DNA from: Macrolepiota albuminosa
Taxonomy: Eukaryota; Basidiomycota; Agaricomycetes; Agaricales; Agaricaceae
Assembly: GCA_027475525.1 (NCBI GenBank)
Contig: JAMWFC010000053.1
Location: 434,001 to 498,000 of the forward strand
Reading direction: 5' to 3'
DNA: 64,000 nt
Below are positions 24,501 through 32,528 of this stretch, piece after piece; positions within the stretch are counted from its first letter, which is position 1, and each line of letters starts with the position of its first letter. The notes beneath the pieces were generated by a model. That model searched no databases and was not told the DNA's origin. It was given only the letters and a program-made list of their open reading frames with translations. The translations under genes were made by a program, and so were the position numbers.

Positions 24501-25617
24501 GACGTTTTCCCGCGCGGTGTTGGTAAGGAGGGCGAGGGAGTTTGTGGAGGGGCAGAGGAAGAAGGTGGCTGCCGGTGGCATGGCAGCAATTGGACGAGCC
24601 TCCTTGGCGTTGCCGACGCGCCAAGGAGATGGATCAGAATCTGTCGGTAATCGAGGCGCCGGCGAGCGCCAAGGGACTTCAGTCCCAGAAAAACGTCAAG
24701 CCCCTTCCCCAAGCAAGGGGAAGGGCAAAGCCAAGCGACCTCGGGTGGTCTCTTCGCCTTCTCCCTCGCCAGCCCCTCGTGACACCGAGATGGAAGACCT
24801 GGAGAAGGCGCTAGCGGCGAGTTGCCTGCCCCCTCAAGATCCCAAGGCAGGCCCAAGTGGCCTCTTGTCGCCCATCCATTTGGCAGCGAGGTCTCTTGGC
24901 GGGGAGGAGGAGGTGGGAGAGCGGGAAGAAGTCGGTGACTTGGCGCCACAAAAAGAGCGGGAAGAGGCCCCCGCAGACATGGAGATGGAGGACAAGGAGA
25001 AGGCAGAGGGAGCCGTAGCGGGAGGGGATGAGGATGCCGAAGGTGAAGAAGAGACTTTGGCGACTCAACGGGACGGTGGCGAGGAGGTGGCAGGCGAAGG
25101 GGAGGGAGCGGCAGGAGTTGCTAGGGAGGAGCCTGAGTGGCGATGGCTGCCGCCTTATGGCAACGTCGCCCCTTGGGAAGTGTCAGATCCTGAGGACGTT
25201 GCAGGACTAGCACTAAGGCGCCCCGTAGTCGCCAGGGTCAATCCTGATTGGACTCCCCAGCCACAGCCAACAGTAACCGGCGACGCCTTTAACTGGCTGG
25301 GGCAAGACCTCGTTTATCCGGTGGTGGCCCTTAACCCGCGGGAGATGCTGGAGCGGTTTGCCAGGAGGGTGGCAACGATGGAGGCGGCAATGGAGCGAGA
25401 ACGGGAGCGAGTCCGTGGGCAGCTTATGGTGCTCCGCCTTCGCTACTCTAACTTGGGTCGCAGTCTCCACGTTCTTCGCGACTACCAGGGCGATTGCCAG
25501 GCCGCCATGGATTGGCAAACCGCCAACGACATCCAGCCCGGCGACTTGCTTCCCCTTCGCGACTCCTCGTTGCCGGTTTCGGACGATTCTCTGTCCATGG
25601 ACGATAACAGTGATTAA
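6548..25617 (+). CDS. Antisense zinc-cluster-like gene of element B (717 codons, split by element A)
   Basis: With element A removed, the coding exons read 6548-6729 plus 23391-23493, then 23543-23611, 23664-23987, 24044-24073, 24125-24298 and 24346-25617. All introns are GT-AG and all joins are in frame, giving 717 codons plus a stop. The product begins MSFRIPTPPPVPSR. It has a Glu/Ala-rich probable coiled coil (exon 3) and a CX2CX8CX8CX2CX6C motif starting CDKCWADNDPEGCW, then a basic stretch and an acidic Ser/Pro/Glu-rich middle. The C-terminal domain carries GDAFNWLGQDLVYPV and DIQPGDLLPL. Exon order and the 174-nt exon match the antisense gene of element A. The cysteine spacing is near the fungal Zn2Cys6 type but not identical, so DNA binding is inference. 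Element A now separates the promoter from most of the gene, so this copy is disrupted. It is tail-to-tail with pol. Confidence 0.7.
7039..7067 (+). repeat. Left terminal inverted repeat of the DDE transposon
   Basis: It matches the reverse complement of 10014-10042 over 29 bases with two mismatches. Confidence 0.88.
7257..9788 (-). pseudogene. DDE transposase of the Tc1/mariner-like element, with stop and frameshift
   Basis: The minus-strand product starts MGRGRPFKKPK at 9788 and has an acidic linker. It continues with an exon containing TSYAKGPDVMSKSLRSRQRY and then the catalytic part. The three catalytic blocks are visible: HDESIFHHNDYSAKGW, then FIFDQSSAHASLAPDALRAW, then FHCELNPIEM continuing as YWGWCKYRYRE. 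Introns at 8232-8283 and 7515-7567 are GT-AG and restore the conserved GWFRDGERP and NPIEMYWGWCKY joins. The C-terminal exon ends at the TAA at 7257-7259. An in-frame TAG at 9567-9569 and a frame change near 9060 (EAEDW to EETGPEMRLEAWEEEL) break the protein, so I call it a pseudogene. Transposases of this kind are common in mushroom-forming fungi. Confidence 0.78.
10014..10042 (-). repeat. Right terminal inverted repeat of the DDE transposon
   Basis: It is the inverted partner of 7039-7067, followed by the duplicated TA. Confidence 0.88.
10805..10813 (-). other. Element A polypurine tract
   Basis: The minus strand reads GGGGGGAGA directly upstream of the 3' LTR. The adjoining plus-strand bases AACTGAAAAATTGACTGTCC are identical to those beside the LTR of element B at 6388. 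Confidence 0.8.
10894..10900 (+). promoter_or_regulatory. TATA box of the element A antisense gene
   Basis: TATAAAA lies 52 bases before the ATG at 10952, followed by a pyrimidine-rich stretch (CTTCACCTTCTCG), a typical fungal core promoter layout. It lies inside the element and outside the LTR, so the antisense gene seems to have its own promoter. Confidence 0.55.
10952..13462 (+). CDS. Antisense zinc-cluster-like gene of element A (729 codons, seven exons)
   Basis: The exons are 10952-11209, 11267-11323, 11374-11712, 11764-11796, 11856-12029, 12084-13079 and 13130-13462, all in frame. The second splice-site set of exon 4 is weak. The product begins MSTPFDASALRNFLAKASYL and shares EVREWC and GADWL with the element B copy. 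It has a Pro/Ser-rich stretch and the motif CX2CX8CX8CX2CX6C starting CDKCWSENDPEGCW. RERGRDAI, SAASLALP, an acidic segment and the C-terminal GDAYPWLGDEFSYPV and DLLPLGDPAPS follow. Exon 5 is 174 nt in both elements. There is one extra intron (13080-13129) relative to B. No homologue of known function is recognised, and a nucleic-acid-binding regulator is the simplest inference. The 3' end overlaps a 77-bp duplication, but the first stop (13460-13462) is unaffected. Confidence 0.72.
13391..13544. repeat. 77-bp tandem duplication 3 (13391-13467 / 13468-13544)
   Basis: The copies abut and differ at one base near the end (C at 13464, T at 13541). The last codons of the antisense gene are repeated. 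Confidence 0.93.
13545..14064. other. Spacer between antisense genes in element A
   Basis: No gene is supported here. The stretch GGGAAACGCTCAGTAAATCA near 13687 recurs after the antisense gene of element B near 25858, so it may be a conserved 3' end or terminator region of that gene. A TATAAATT sequence near 14020 could serve the next ORF. Confidence 0.4.
14065..14577 (+). CDS. Small antisense ORF set 2 in element A (about 135 aa, hypothetical)
   Basis: The first exon, 14065-14319, begins MESPTGIVWTARCDRAH and ends at a GTGCGC donor, giving 85 codons in phase 0. Plausible further exons are 14373-14435 (QIATKETKEHLELLLEES) and 14488-14577 (stop TGA). The first exon has nearly the same length as exon 1 of the main antisense gene (86 codons) and a similar helical layout with a late Trp. 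It may therefore be a shortened, diverged copy of that gene. A TATAAATT lies about 45 bases upstream of the ATG. No function is recognised and the exon joins are tentative. Confidence 0.4.
14689..14842. repeat. 77-bp tandem duplication 4 (14689-14765 / 14766-14842)
   Basis: The copies abut and differ by one T/C near the end (14763 versus 14840). It lies just upstream of antisense ORF set 3. Confidence 0.93.
14895..15638 (+). CDS. Small antisense ORF set 3 in element A (about 211 aa, hypothetical)
   Basis: Exon 1, 14895-15167, begins MPEPSLLLDDPVLIHRPL and includes RYRILLAASAEWEID. Exon 2, 15276-15638, includes VIVPFTALERRLDEAGWYLS, a long Pro/Ala-rich run and a basic end (RRHKERVKGPRRR). Donor GTACCG and an acceptor ending TTCTAG keep the frame. 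The order (N-terminal helical domain, Pro-rich linker, basic tail) resembles a reduced version of the main antisense gene. It ends 141 bp from the end of pol, tail-to-tail. Function unknown, intron choice tentative. Confidence 0.4.
17258..17411. repeat. 77-bp tandem duplication 5 (17258-17334 / 17335-17411)
   Basis: The copies are identical and abutting in element A pol, between RNase H and integrase. Confidence 0.95.
17411..17564. repeat. 77-bp tandem duplication 6 (17411-17487 / 17488-17564)
   Basis: The copies are identical and abutting, immediately next to duplication 5. Confidence 0.95.
19578..22290 (-). CDS. Element A gag-protease (frame split by a 77-bp duplication)
   Basis: The minus-strand product has a gag capsid-like part (WDETKPRELTQYFKELEYLL, IHLYPGAEEATRYTV, FQRIARWLVQNGKLYGNEER). 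An unusual zinc knuckle CX2CX4HX6C (CHFCGEAGHTMTRGRC) follows, and then a retropepsin with the active site AIVDSGSQ-type triplet (ESIVDSGSQIISMAADVANE) and LLLGRPFDVLARSVVKT. It overlaps pol by 34 bp. The duplication at 21238-21391 cuts the frame between DHHP and EEPYDIEKVFEAGKWVLKG. Deleting one copy gives the same join as in element B. The ATG at 21936 (MEQPNNQRMPPRN) is a possible start, but the frame is open and conserved with B well upstream of it, up to the primer-binding site. Confidence 0.8.
19598..19604 (-). promoter_or_regulatory. Candidate -1 ribosomal frameshift site, element A
   Basis: TGTTTTC on the minus strand lies in the 34-bp overlap of gag-protease and pol. A tRNA on TTT can re-pair with TTT one base back, which moves reading from the gag-protease frame into the pol frame. 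The same heptamer is in the overlap of element B. Confidence 0.5.
21238..21391. repeat. 77-bp tandem duplication 7 (21238-21314 / 21315-21391)
   Basis: The copies are identical and abutting. They split element A gag, and removal of one copy restores the frame seen in element B. Confidence 0.95.
22297..22314 (-). other. Element A primer-binding site (putative)
   Basis: The minus strand reads TGGAGCCCACCACGAGG three bases after the 5' LTR end. A TGG start is expected for pairing with the CCA end of a tRNA. Element B has TGGAGCCCACCGCGAGG in the same place. I could not assign the tRNA. Confidence 0.6.
22318..23386 (-). repeat. Element A 5' LTR (intact, 1069 bp)
   Basis: It is the intact partner of 6730-10804. 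It ends CCTATCA followed by GCGT, the same four bases that precede the left LTR. Confidence 0.93.
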
Positions 25618-26054
25618 ACGAACCTTAGTGTAGATAGGTCGTTTATTGTATAGCTTTTTGATACCGTCTTTTTCCTCTTTAAATATATCTTGCCGCCTCC
25701 TTGCCGAGTGAACGGATGGGTCTCATATTCTAAGTTAGCACAACAGCAGAGAGCAACCAAAGCAAAGCTTAGAGAAAGCAAGCGGCAAGTATTCTAAGAT
25801 ATGATTTTTTAGCGATAGGAGTAGTATGAGAGGGACTTAGACAAATTTTGAGGAAAAGGGAAACGCTCAGTAAATCATCATAGCGAAAAACCCTTGGCGA
25901 GAGTTGCGCAACGCGCTAAGCATTGGCGACACGCTAGCAGCGCTGCGACTTGACTATGTAAGGGAATGTCTGTTGAATATGGTATAGTAAGTGTCGGCAA
26001 GAAGAATAAGTAAGATAAGTAATAGAAAGAGGGAGCTTATCAATATAGTCTTTT
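25618..26054. other. Spacer between antisense gene and pol of element B
   Basis: This is a 437-bp AT-richer stretch between two convergent genes. It contains the GGGAAACGCTCAGTAAATCA block also found in element A. No gene is seen. Confidence 0.5.
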
Positions 26055-27248
26055 CTAATCGTTTTCTTCTTCTTCTACTAGAGTCGGCAAGTCATCATCG
26101 TCCAATAATTCTGTTTCTTCAAGTTCTCTTAACTTGGCGGTGTCGATATCTAGCGCTTCAAGCGGCAAGTCAATGTGTTCTCTGGCGAGATACGGCAATA
26201 GGCGAAAAGCGGCAACAGGTCGATGTAGTACTGAACCATCTAATTCACAGAGCACGTAAGCGCCTCCACGGTTACGAGAGATAACTACCAAAGGTCCTAG
26301 ATAGCGCGGGCGCATTTTCTTGTTGTAGGAGGTCTCGATTTTGGAGTTGCGCATAAGCACTAGCGCGCCCCTCGGGAAGTTGTAATCCTTGATGGTAGCG
26401 CCATGCTCGGTTTCGAATCGCAGGGCTGCTTGGCGACGGGCGCTAAAGACTACCTCATGAAGTCTCTCCAAATCCTCTTTCCGTCGTTGGAGATCAATTG
26501 CTCGTCTGGCGATTAGGGCGGTAGTCGCTAAGATACTGTTAGGTGCTGGCTGAAGGTAGGTCGCTTCTATAATGTCGGCAGGGAGTAAAGGATGGGTGCC
26601 AGTAGCCGCGTAATAAGGAGAACAACCCATGCGCTTACGAATGGTAACTCTTTCCGACCAGAATACTGAATATGTCGCCTCACTCCAACGAGACTCGTCG
26701 CCATCGACCGCTTTGAAGAGCGCTTGCCGAACGTCAAAGTGTGGTCTCTCCACCAGGCCATTGGCGCGTTTGTTGTAGCCCGATATGCGGATATGATGGA
26801 TATTGTACTTCTTGGCGAGATAGGTTAGCGCTTTGATAATTGGCGCACCGTTATCCGTGACAATTTCCCTTAGCGCTCCCCAACGGCAAATGACGTCCTC
26901 AAATAGCCACTTGGCGACCGCCTCGGTATTTTCTCTCTGAAGTATTCGAAATTCAGGCCAATGGATTAGCGAGCAACGACCTTGAATGATGTACTTGTAG
27001 CGACCAGACTTGGGCATATGCATGGTGTCGACGTAAATTTTGCTGAAGAGGGGAGCTGGCGTTGCCACGGTTGGCGGTATGAGCACTTGGCGCGTTTGTT
27101 GAATTTGGCAGAGATGGCAAGTCCTGATGTACCAGGCGATGTCGGCACTAGCGTGGGGCCACCAGAACCGTTCTAGCAGAGAAGCTCGGGTAGCGTACAG
27201 ACCTCTATGCCCTAGCTCATCATGCATGGCGTGAAGAACCCGTAAGCG

Positions 27249-27402
27249 ACTTTCTGGCTTGATGATCAGTTTGTGAGCGCCATCCCGATTCCGTCACCAA
27301 AGTCGGTTGTCGGTAAAGAAGAAACACTTTCTGGCTTGATGATCAGTTTGTGAGCGCCATCCCGATTCCGTCACCAAAGTCGGTTGTCGGTAAAGAAGAA
27401 AC
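27249..27402. repeat. 77-bp tandem duplication 8 (27249-27325 / 27326-27402)
   Basis: The copies are identical and abutting in element B pol, upstream of the integrase zinc domain. Confidence 0.95.
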
Positions 27403-29844
27403 AGTAGCGTATCGGATAAAAGTCGCGAACTGTTCGTCGGTAAGGCCTGCTGGGCGCTTGAGATCTTGTATCCATTGTTCAACCATTAACAAACGACTGT
27501 CTTCTGCCTTTGCCTTGACGGATCGGGGAACGGCATCGTAGGTCAGGTTTTTGCTGTCTTCTCTTAGCGGATGGAGTTCTTGTACGATTTTTACTGGTGG
27601 CGAGTCTTGACTGAAAATGCTTGCCGTATAGAAGGTAAGGGGTGCGCTAAAGGTCTCGGGGCGGTAAGGGACAATGGGATGTAAAAATATGCTAGTAGGC
27701 TGTTGCTGTCGTAGTAGGGAGATGGGCTGTTGTATGAGGTGTACGAATCCATGTAAGCGGTCGATCCAGTCCTCGAAATCGCTATCAGCCTGTGGGTCCA
27801 CTGCCGGGTCGCCAGGCTGCCGTGGTCGCCTAGAAAGTCCATCTGGTCCGTGGAAAGAGCTCTTGACGTGTACCAACTCAAAGTGAAACATGAGGATAGC
27901 GACCTACCCACCGGTTCATACTAGCGGATGGCTGGATGTCGGGATTCTGCAGCATGCCTTTGATGTACCTAGCGTCGACCTCAACAATCAGGTTCCGCAT
28001 GCCAATTAGATACATCTTTAGCGCTCGGAAGGCTTTGAACAATCCATAGAGCTCTAGCTTAGGCTGACTGTAGCGAGACTCTCTGTTGTTTAGCGTGATC
28101 AACCCAAAGCGGTTGTAGCGTCGCTGTTTCCGATTGTCGCTAAGGCACTGGCACAAGAAGTAGCCAACAGCAATGTATGAGGTATCCACCGCCAAGATGA
28201 CAGGATCGGCAGAGCTATAGTCGATGGGAACTAGGGGCTTGGCGTCCTGCAGAGCTTTTACCAAGTCTCGTTGAGCGGTAACCTGGTCTGGCCCAAATTC
28301 GAAGGGCTCGTTGGCGCGGGTGAGTCGGTTAAGGGCGTGTGCGCGATGGGCAAAGTTTTTGACGAATATCCTGAGAACGCCAACGGTGCCAAGAAATGCG
28401 CGAACTTCTGATAAGTCGCGGCAAGGACCCCAGCGCTCCAAGAGTGCTAAGCGAGATTCGTCGGGAACACGACCGTCGGGAGTGCAGATGTGACCAAGTA
28501 TTTTGAACCTTGGCGCGCAAAGGAGGAGTTTGTGACCGCTAAAGGTTCCGCCGCTATACTTCATACGTTGGAGGACTCGGTTGAGGAGCTGGAAAAACTC
28601 CCATAGCGCTAAGCGAATGTTGGAGTTTTCGGGATGAGTCGCCGGTAAGCCATGAACGAGTCGCCAGTCTTTGGGGCCTTTGACACCAACGTCATCAATG
28701 AAGCTAAGGACATTGTGCGGTATCTCAGGTTGGAGGATGAAGGTGATATTGTCGTGGAATATGGGGACTGAGTTTGTCCAGCCCATCGGTAAGGTGACTA
28801 GGCGCAGTGCGCCAAACGGAGTTTGAAACGTAGTGAGGTCGCGGGAAGAAGGGTGGATTAAGCGTTCATCGTAGCCAACGTAAAGGTCAAGGGTGGCGCC
28901 ACAAATGCGCCCGGCAAAGGACTCGGCAACGTGGTCAGGGAAAGGCGGTATGCCAGAGTGTCGTATTGTAACCCTATTCAGCGGTTCGAGGCTGTGGACT
29001 ATGCGCAGATTGCCGTTCTTCTTAAGGACGCAGAACCAGCGGGAGCGGTAAGAACTATTGGAGGGCTCGTAGACGCCAGCCTTTATCTTGGTCCTAATGA
29101 TTTGGCAGACCTCAGCTTCGATCCCAGGCGGTAACGGTCGGTTGTGCTCAGTCCACGGTACGTGAGGAATGGTCAGGATTACGATAGGCGGGAAGAAGTC
29201 GGTACGTAGACTGCCGCGTTCTGAGTCCTCCCAGGCGAAGGCTTTGTCCTGTTTAGCGACGAGATCGGTAAGGACATTTAACTCATCTTTGGTCAAAAAT
29301 CCTGTGTCGTGCTCCTTGGCGAACTGCTGTTGGCGTTCCGCGGTAAAACGTCCCGTGGGCTGAAAGGGTGGCGGGTTTGGCAATAAAATAGGTAGGTCGG
29401 CAAGAGGGTCGCCAATAATCTGGCGCTCGATCCTAAACGTCTCGAAAGAGTGCGTAGCGACCGGTTTTGTTTTAAGCGCAACTGGCTTATATTTCTTTTT
29501 GACTTGTACCCCTTTCCTTCTGGGAGCGTTAGCTTGATTATATACAGAGGTGGAAAGGGGAACTGTAGCGGCAAGTCCGAGAACGGCAGGAGACGATGCT
29601 CTGGGAAGAGTGGTAAGATACGTATTTGTAGACGCAAAATTTTGAAACGATTCAGAGGCGGTAAGGTATAAGTACGCTAGAGCTGAGTCGGTAATATCTG
29701 GGTTTTTCTGAGAAAGCTCAGCGTCGGTAACGGTCGAGGAAAGTAAAACTTCTTCGTCAAGATAAGCGGTAGATAAAATATTTACAAGACCAGTCAAATG
29801 GTCATATTCCAGCGTTAGCGCCACATCTCCGTGATCGTCGCCAA

Positions 29845-32495
29845 TCACCTCCTCGATGGTCTGTGAAAACACCGGTGTGGAGGCTCGTTGGCGTGTTGGT
29901 CGGTAAACTCCGGGGGCTTAGCGCGGGCGCCTTTTCGTTGTCCCCTAAGGAACGTCGGCACCGTTCGTCGGATTCCGGAATTAGGGTCGCTAATCGTCAA
30001 AGTCGTCTCGTTGTCAGTAACGGTCTTGACGACTGATCGCGCCAAGACGTCAAAGGGTCTGCCGAGTAGTAAATCATATGCGGGGGAGCGTAAAATGTGG
30101 ATCTGTAAGTAGAAAGTGATGTCGCCAAGGGTGCAGGGCACGTTCTTGGCGAGGCCCAAGGATCTGTCAACTGTACCGTTAGCGCTCTGCATGTTTAGAA
30201 TGACGGTAGGGTCATAAATGAGACCCAAATCGTTAGCGACGTCGGCTGCCATAGAGATAATTTGGGAGCCGCTATCCACTATAGCCTCTACCTCGTGCTT
30301 GTTGTCGACGGTTAGCGCTACGGAACGGATAGCGTGCGATTCTTGAGCGACGGTAAGGATGGCGGGGTCTTCACCGTGGTCGACTGACCTAAGATAGGTC
30401 TCCACTGGGTCCACAGAGGTGGCGTTAGCGATAGTGTCGGCAGGAATGTCATTATTGTCCAGAGAGTCGATGGTAACGGAAAAACCTGGTAGGGCGTCGT
30501 CGAGGTCCCCGACCTCGGCAACGGTTGTCGCCAAGGGACGTCGAGGAGTAACAGCGGTCTTGACTTGGTTGCGGACGTCGGGAGCGATACTACAAAGTTC
30601 TTCTACCGACAAGGTAACGGCGGTTTTCATAATGCGGCTGAAGACGTGGTTTGATTTTTCGATGTCGAAAATTGGCGCGGTAGGTCGGTAACCGCCTTCA
30701 GGACGCTTCTCGAGAGCGGCAAAATTTCGTTGTGTGAGTGCGTGATAGCGGTCAGGAATCCCTGAATAGGGATGGAGGGGCGGCAAAGGCGGTTCGGGAG
30801 CGGCAGCGGACGACGATGGTTCTGGTGTAGTGGCTGGCGGGGCGGCTGGAGCAGAAGTCGGTAGTTTGTTAGCGGCAGACATTGGCTTGTATCCTTTCAG
30901 AGGTTGCTTAGGCTGCTTAACTTCAACACCATCAAAGACCTGATTCTTAAGCGAATCCAGCTCCTGTTGTAGCTTGGCGATACGCTCTTCCCACGAGAAA
31001 GTGGGACGGTCGCCAACGCTGTCGAAGTGTAAGACCTCGTGGATCAGCTGCTGTTGCGCTGCCTGTTCAGGGTCGGGGTTGGCGTTGCCAGAAAGCGTGC
31101 CGGTAACGATTTGTCCTGGGTTGCGCCTGTGCCATTCATCAACTCGCTCCTGGAAGGACTTCTTGTCCGGGTAGTTGGGAATGGTGGCGCCAGAGGTAAG
31201 AACGATCTTGCTGTCGATAGCCCTTCTAATTCTTCCTTGCCGAATATAGTTTTCGAGGGTAGCGCAGCGTCCTCGAGTCATGGTGTGGCCAATTTCCCCA
31301 CAAAAGTGGCAGGGGCCTGGCGCAGGTACGTTAGCGGGTCGGTTAGAAGCGAGGTTGGTGGTAATCATCGTTTCGATACGAGTCATAGCGGAGGCGACGG
31401 CAGCAGTAACGGCAGCGTTGAGGTCTTCCTTCTTGACGAAGTCGGCAGTGGGAGGCGGGATGGGAAGGATACCGTTAGGGCGCTCAGGGGGTGGGCTTGT
31501 CCTAGCGCGTTGCAGTCCAACACCAGTGTCCGTCCCCTTGAGAACCCACTTACCGGCTTCAAAGACGTCGGCAACGTTGTATGGCTCGTCTGGGTGGTGG
31601 TCCTGATGGACTATTTCTAAGCGACGGGCGATGCGAGTCCAAAGCGAGGTCAGAATGCCTTGTTGGAATAGGCGACGTTCTTCGTTGATATAGAGCTTGC
31701 CGTTGTGCACCAACCACTTAGCGATCTTTTGGAATTCGCGGTAATACATGGAGAAGGCGCCAAGAGACGATGTGCCGTTGTCGAAAGATTCATGCACAAG
31801 CTTCTGCAGCTCGTTTACCGAGTAGCGGGTAGCTTCCTCAGCGCCAGGATACAACTGAATCACTGCCGTTTTCCAATCCTCGTATGAAGCGCCTCAGGCG
31901 GGAGCTGTCGGTGTGGCGGGAACGAGTGCTGCAAACTCGGAAAGACCTGTCCAAGTTTCTGCCGTGTCGTAGGACACGTACCTTGCCGCATATTCTTTCA
32001 TCTGGGTGTGGTCGGTAACGTTACAGTCTCTGAATAAATACTCTAATTCCTTGAAGTACTGGGAGAGCTCCCGTGGCTTGCACTCGTCCCATTTCGGTGC
32101 CGAGAAATGGTTACATGGCGGCATGCGCTGAACTGGTTGCTCCATGGCGACTCTAGTGTTGAGTTCGGTTAGCGGTGGTGGGGAAGGGGTTCTGGATGTT
32201 GGCGATGGGGTAAGCGAAATTACTAGTTGCGAAAGAGGCGTTAATGGCGTAGTCGGGGTAACTGGCTGTGGTACGGCAAGCGGTGACGCTAAGAGGTCGT
32301 CCGCGCTAAAATCCAAAGAGTGCGGGTAGAGGTCAGGGAATTCGTCTACAGTGGCGTTCTGTAGTTCCTGTGCTAGCGATAGATCCGGTAAGGCCCCAGG
32401 TGGTTGTGGAGTAGATGGGTGGGAAGGAGCAAAGCCTTCTGCCGACTGCTCTAGCAGACGGCGCCTACGCTGGAGACGGGTTTCTGGCGGAATTC
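29845..32495 (-). pseudogene. Element B gag-protease (one in-frame TGA)
   Basis: The minus-strand gag has KWDECKPRELSQYFKELEYL, IQLYPGAEEATRYSV and FQKIAKWLVHNGKLYINEER. The zinc knuckle CHFCGEIGHTMTRGRC (CX2CX4HX6C) follows, then a retropepsin with EAIVDSGSQIISMAADVAND and LLLGRPFDVLARSVVKT. A TGA at 31894-31896 interrupts gag at a position that fits an original CGA. The frame is conserved with element A upstream of the methionine at 32145 (MEQPVQRMPP) and even of that at 32316, as far as about 32490, without an ATG. Start by splicing from the LTR or at a non-ATG codon is possible. It overlaps pol at TGTTTTC (29875-29881). Confidence 0.8.
29875..29881 (-). promoter_or_regulatory. Candidate -1 ribosomal frameshift site, element B
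   Basis: TGTTTTC on the minus strand is at the same relative position as in element A, followed in both by ACCATCGAGGAG. Confidence 0.5.
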
Positions 32496-32507
32496 TGCCC
32501 TAAAGTT

Positions 32508-32525
32508 CCCTCGCGGTGGGCTCCA
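32508..32525 (-). other. Element B primer-binding site (putative)
   Basis: The minus strand reads TGGAGCCCACCGCGAGG three bases after the 5' LTR. It differs from the element A site by a single G/A in this span. Confidence 0.6.
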
Positions 32526-32528
32526 ATT

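Larger units (their letters stand above)
26055..29881 (-). pseudogene. Element B pol: reverse transcriptase, RNase H, integrase
   Basis: Same domain order as in element A. Reverse transcriptase has RSRWFCVLKKNGNLRIVHSL and VLSFIDDVGVKGP, RNase H has VEVDARYIKGMLQNPD, and integrase has HDELGHRGLYATRAS, TCHLCQIQQ, TDNGAPIIKAL and a C-terminal RYLGPLVVISRNRGGAYVL. Integrase from 27227 to 26055 is open and without the two stops of A. Breaks are an extra base near 27907 (after MNRWV), a missing base near 27404, a TGA in place of an arginine codon at 27294-27296 (repeated at 27371-27373), and the 77-bp duplication 27249-27402. The missing base lies right at the duplication edge, so part of the damage may be an assembly error. 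Confidence 0.82.
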
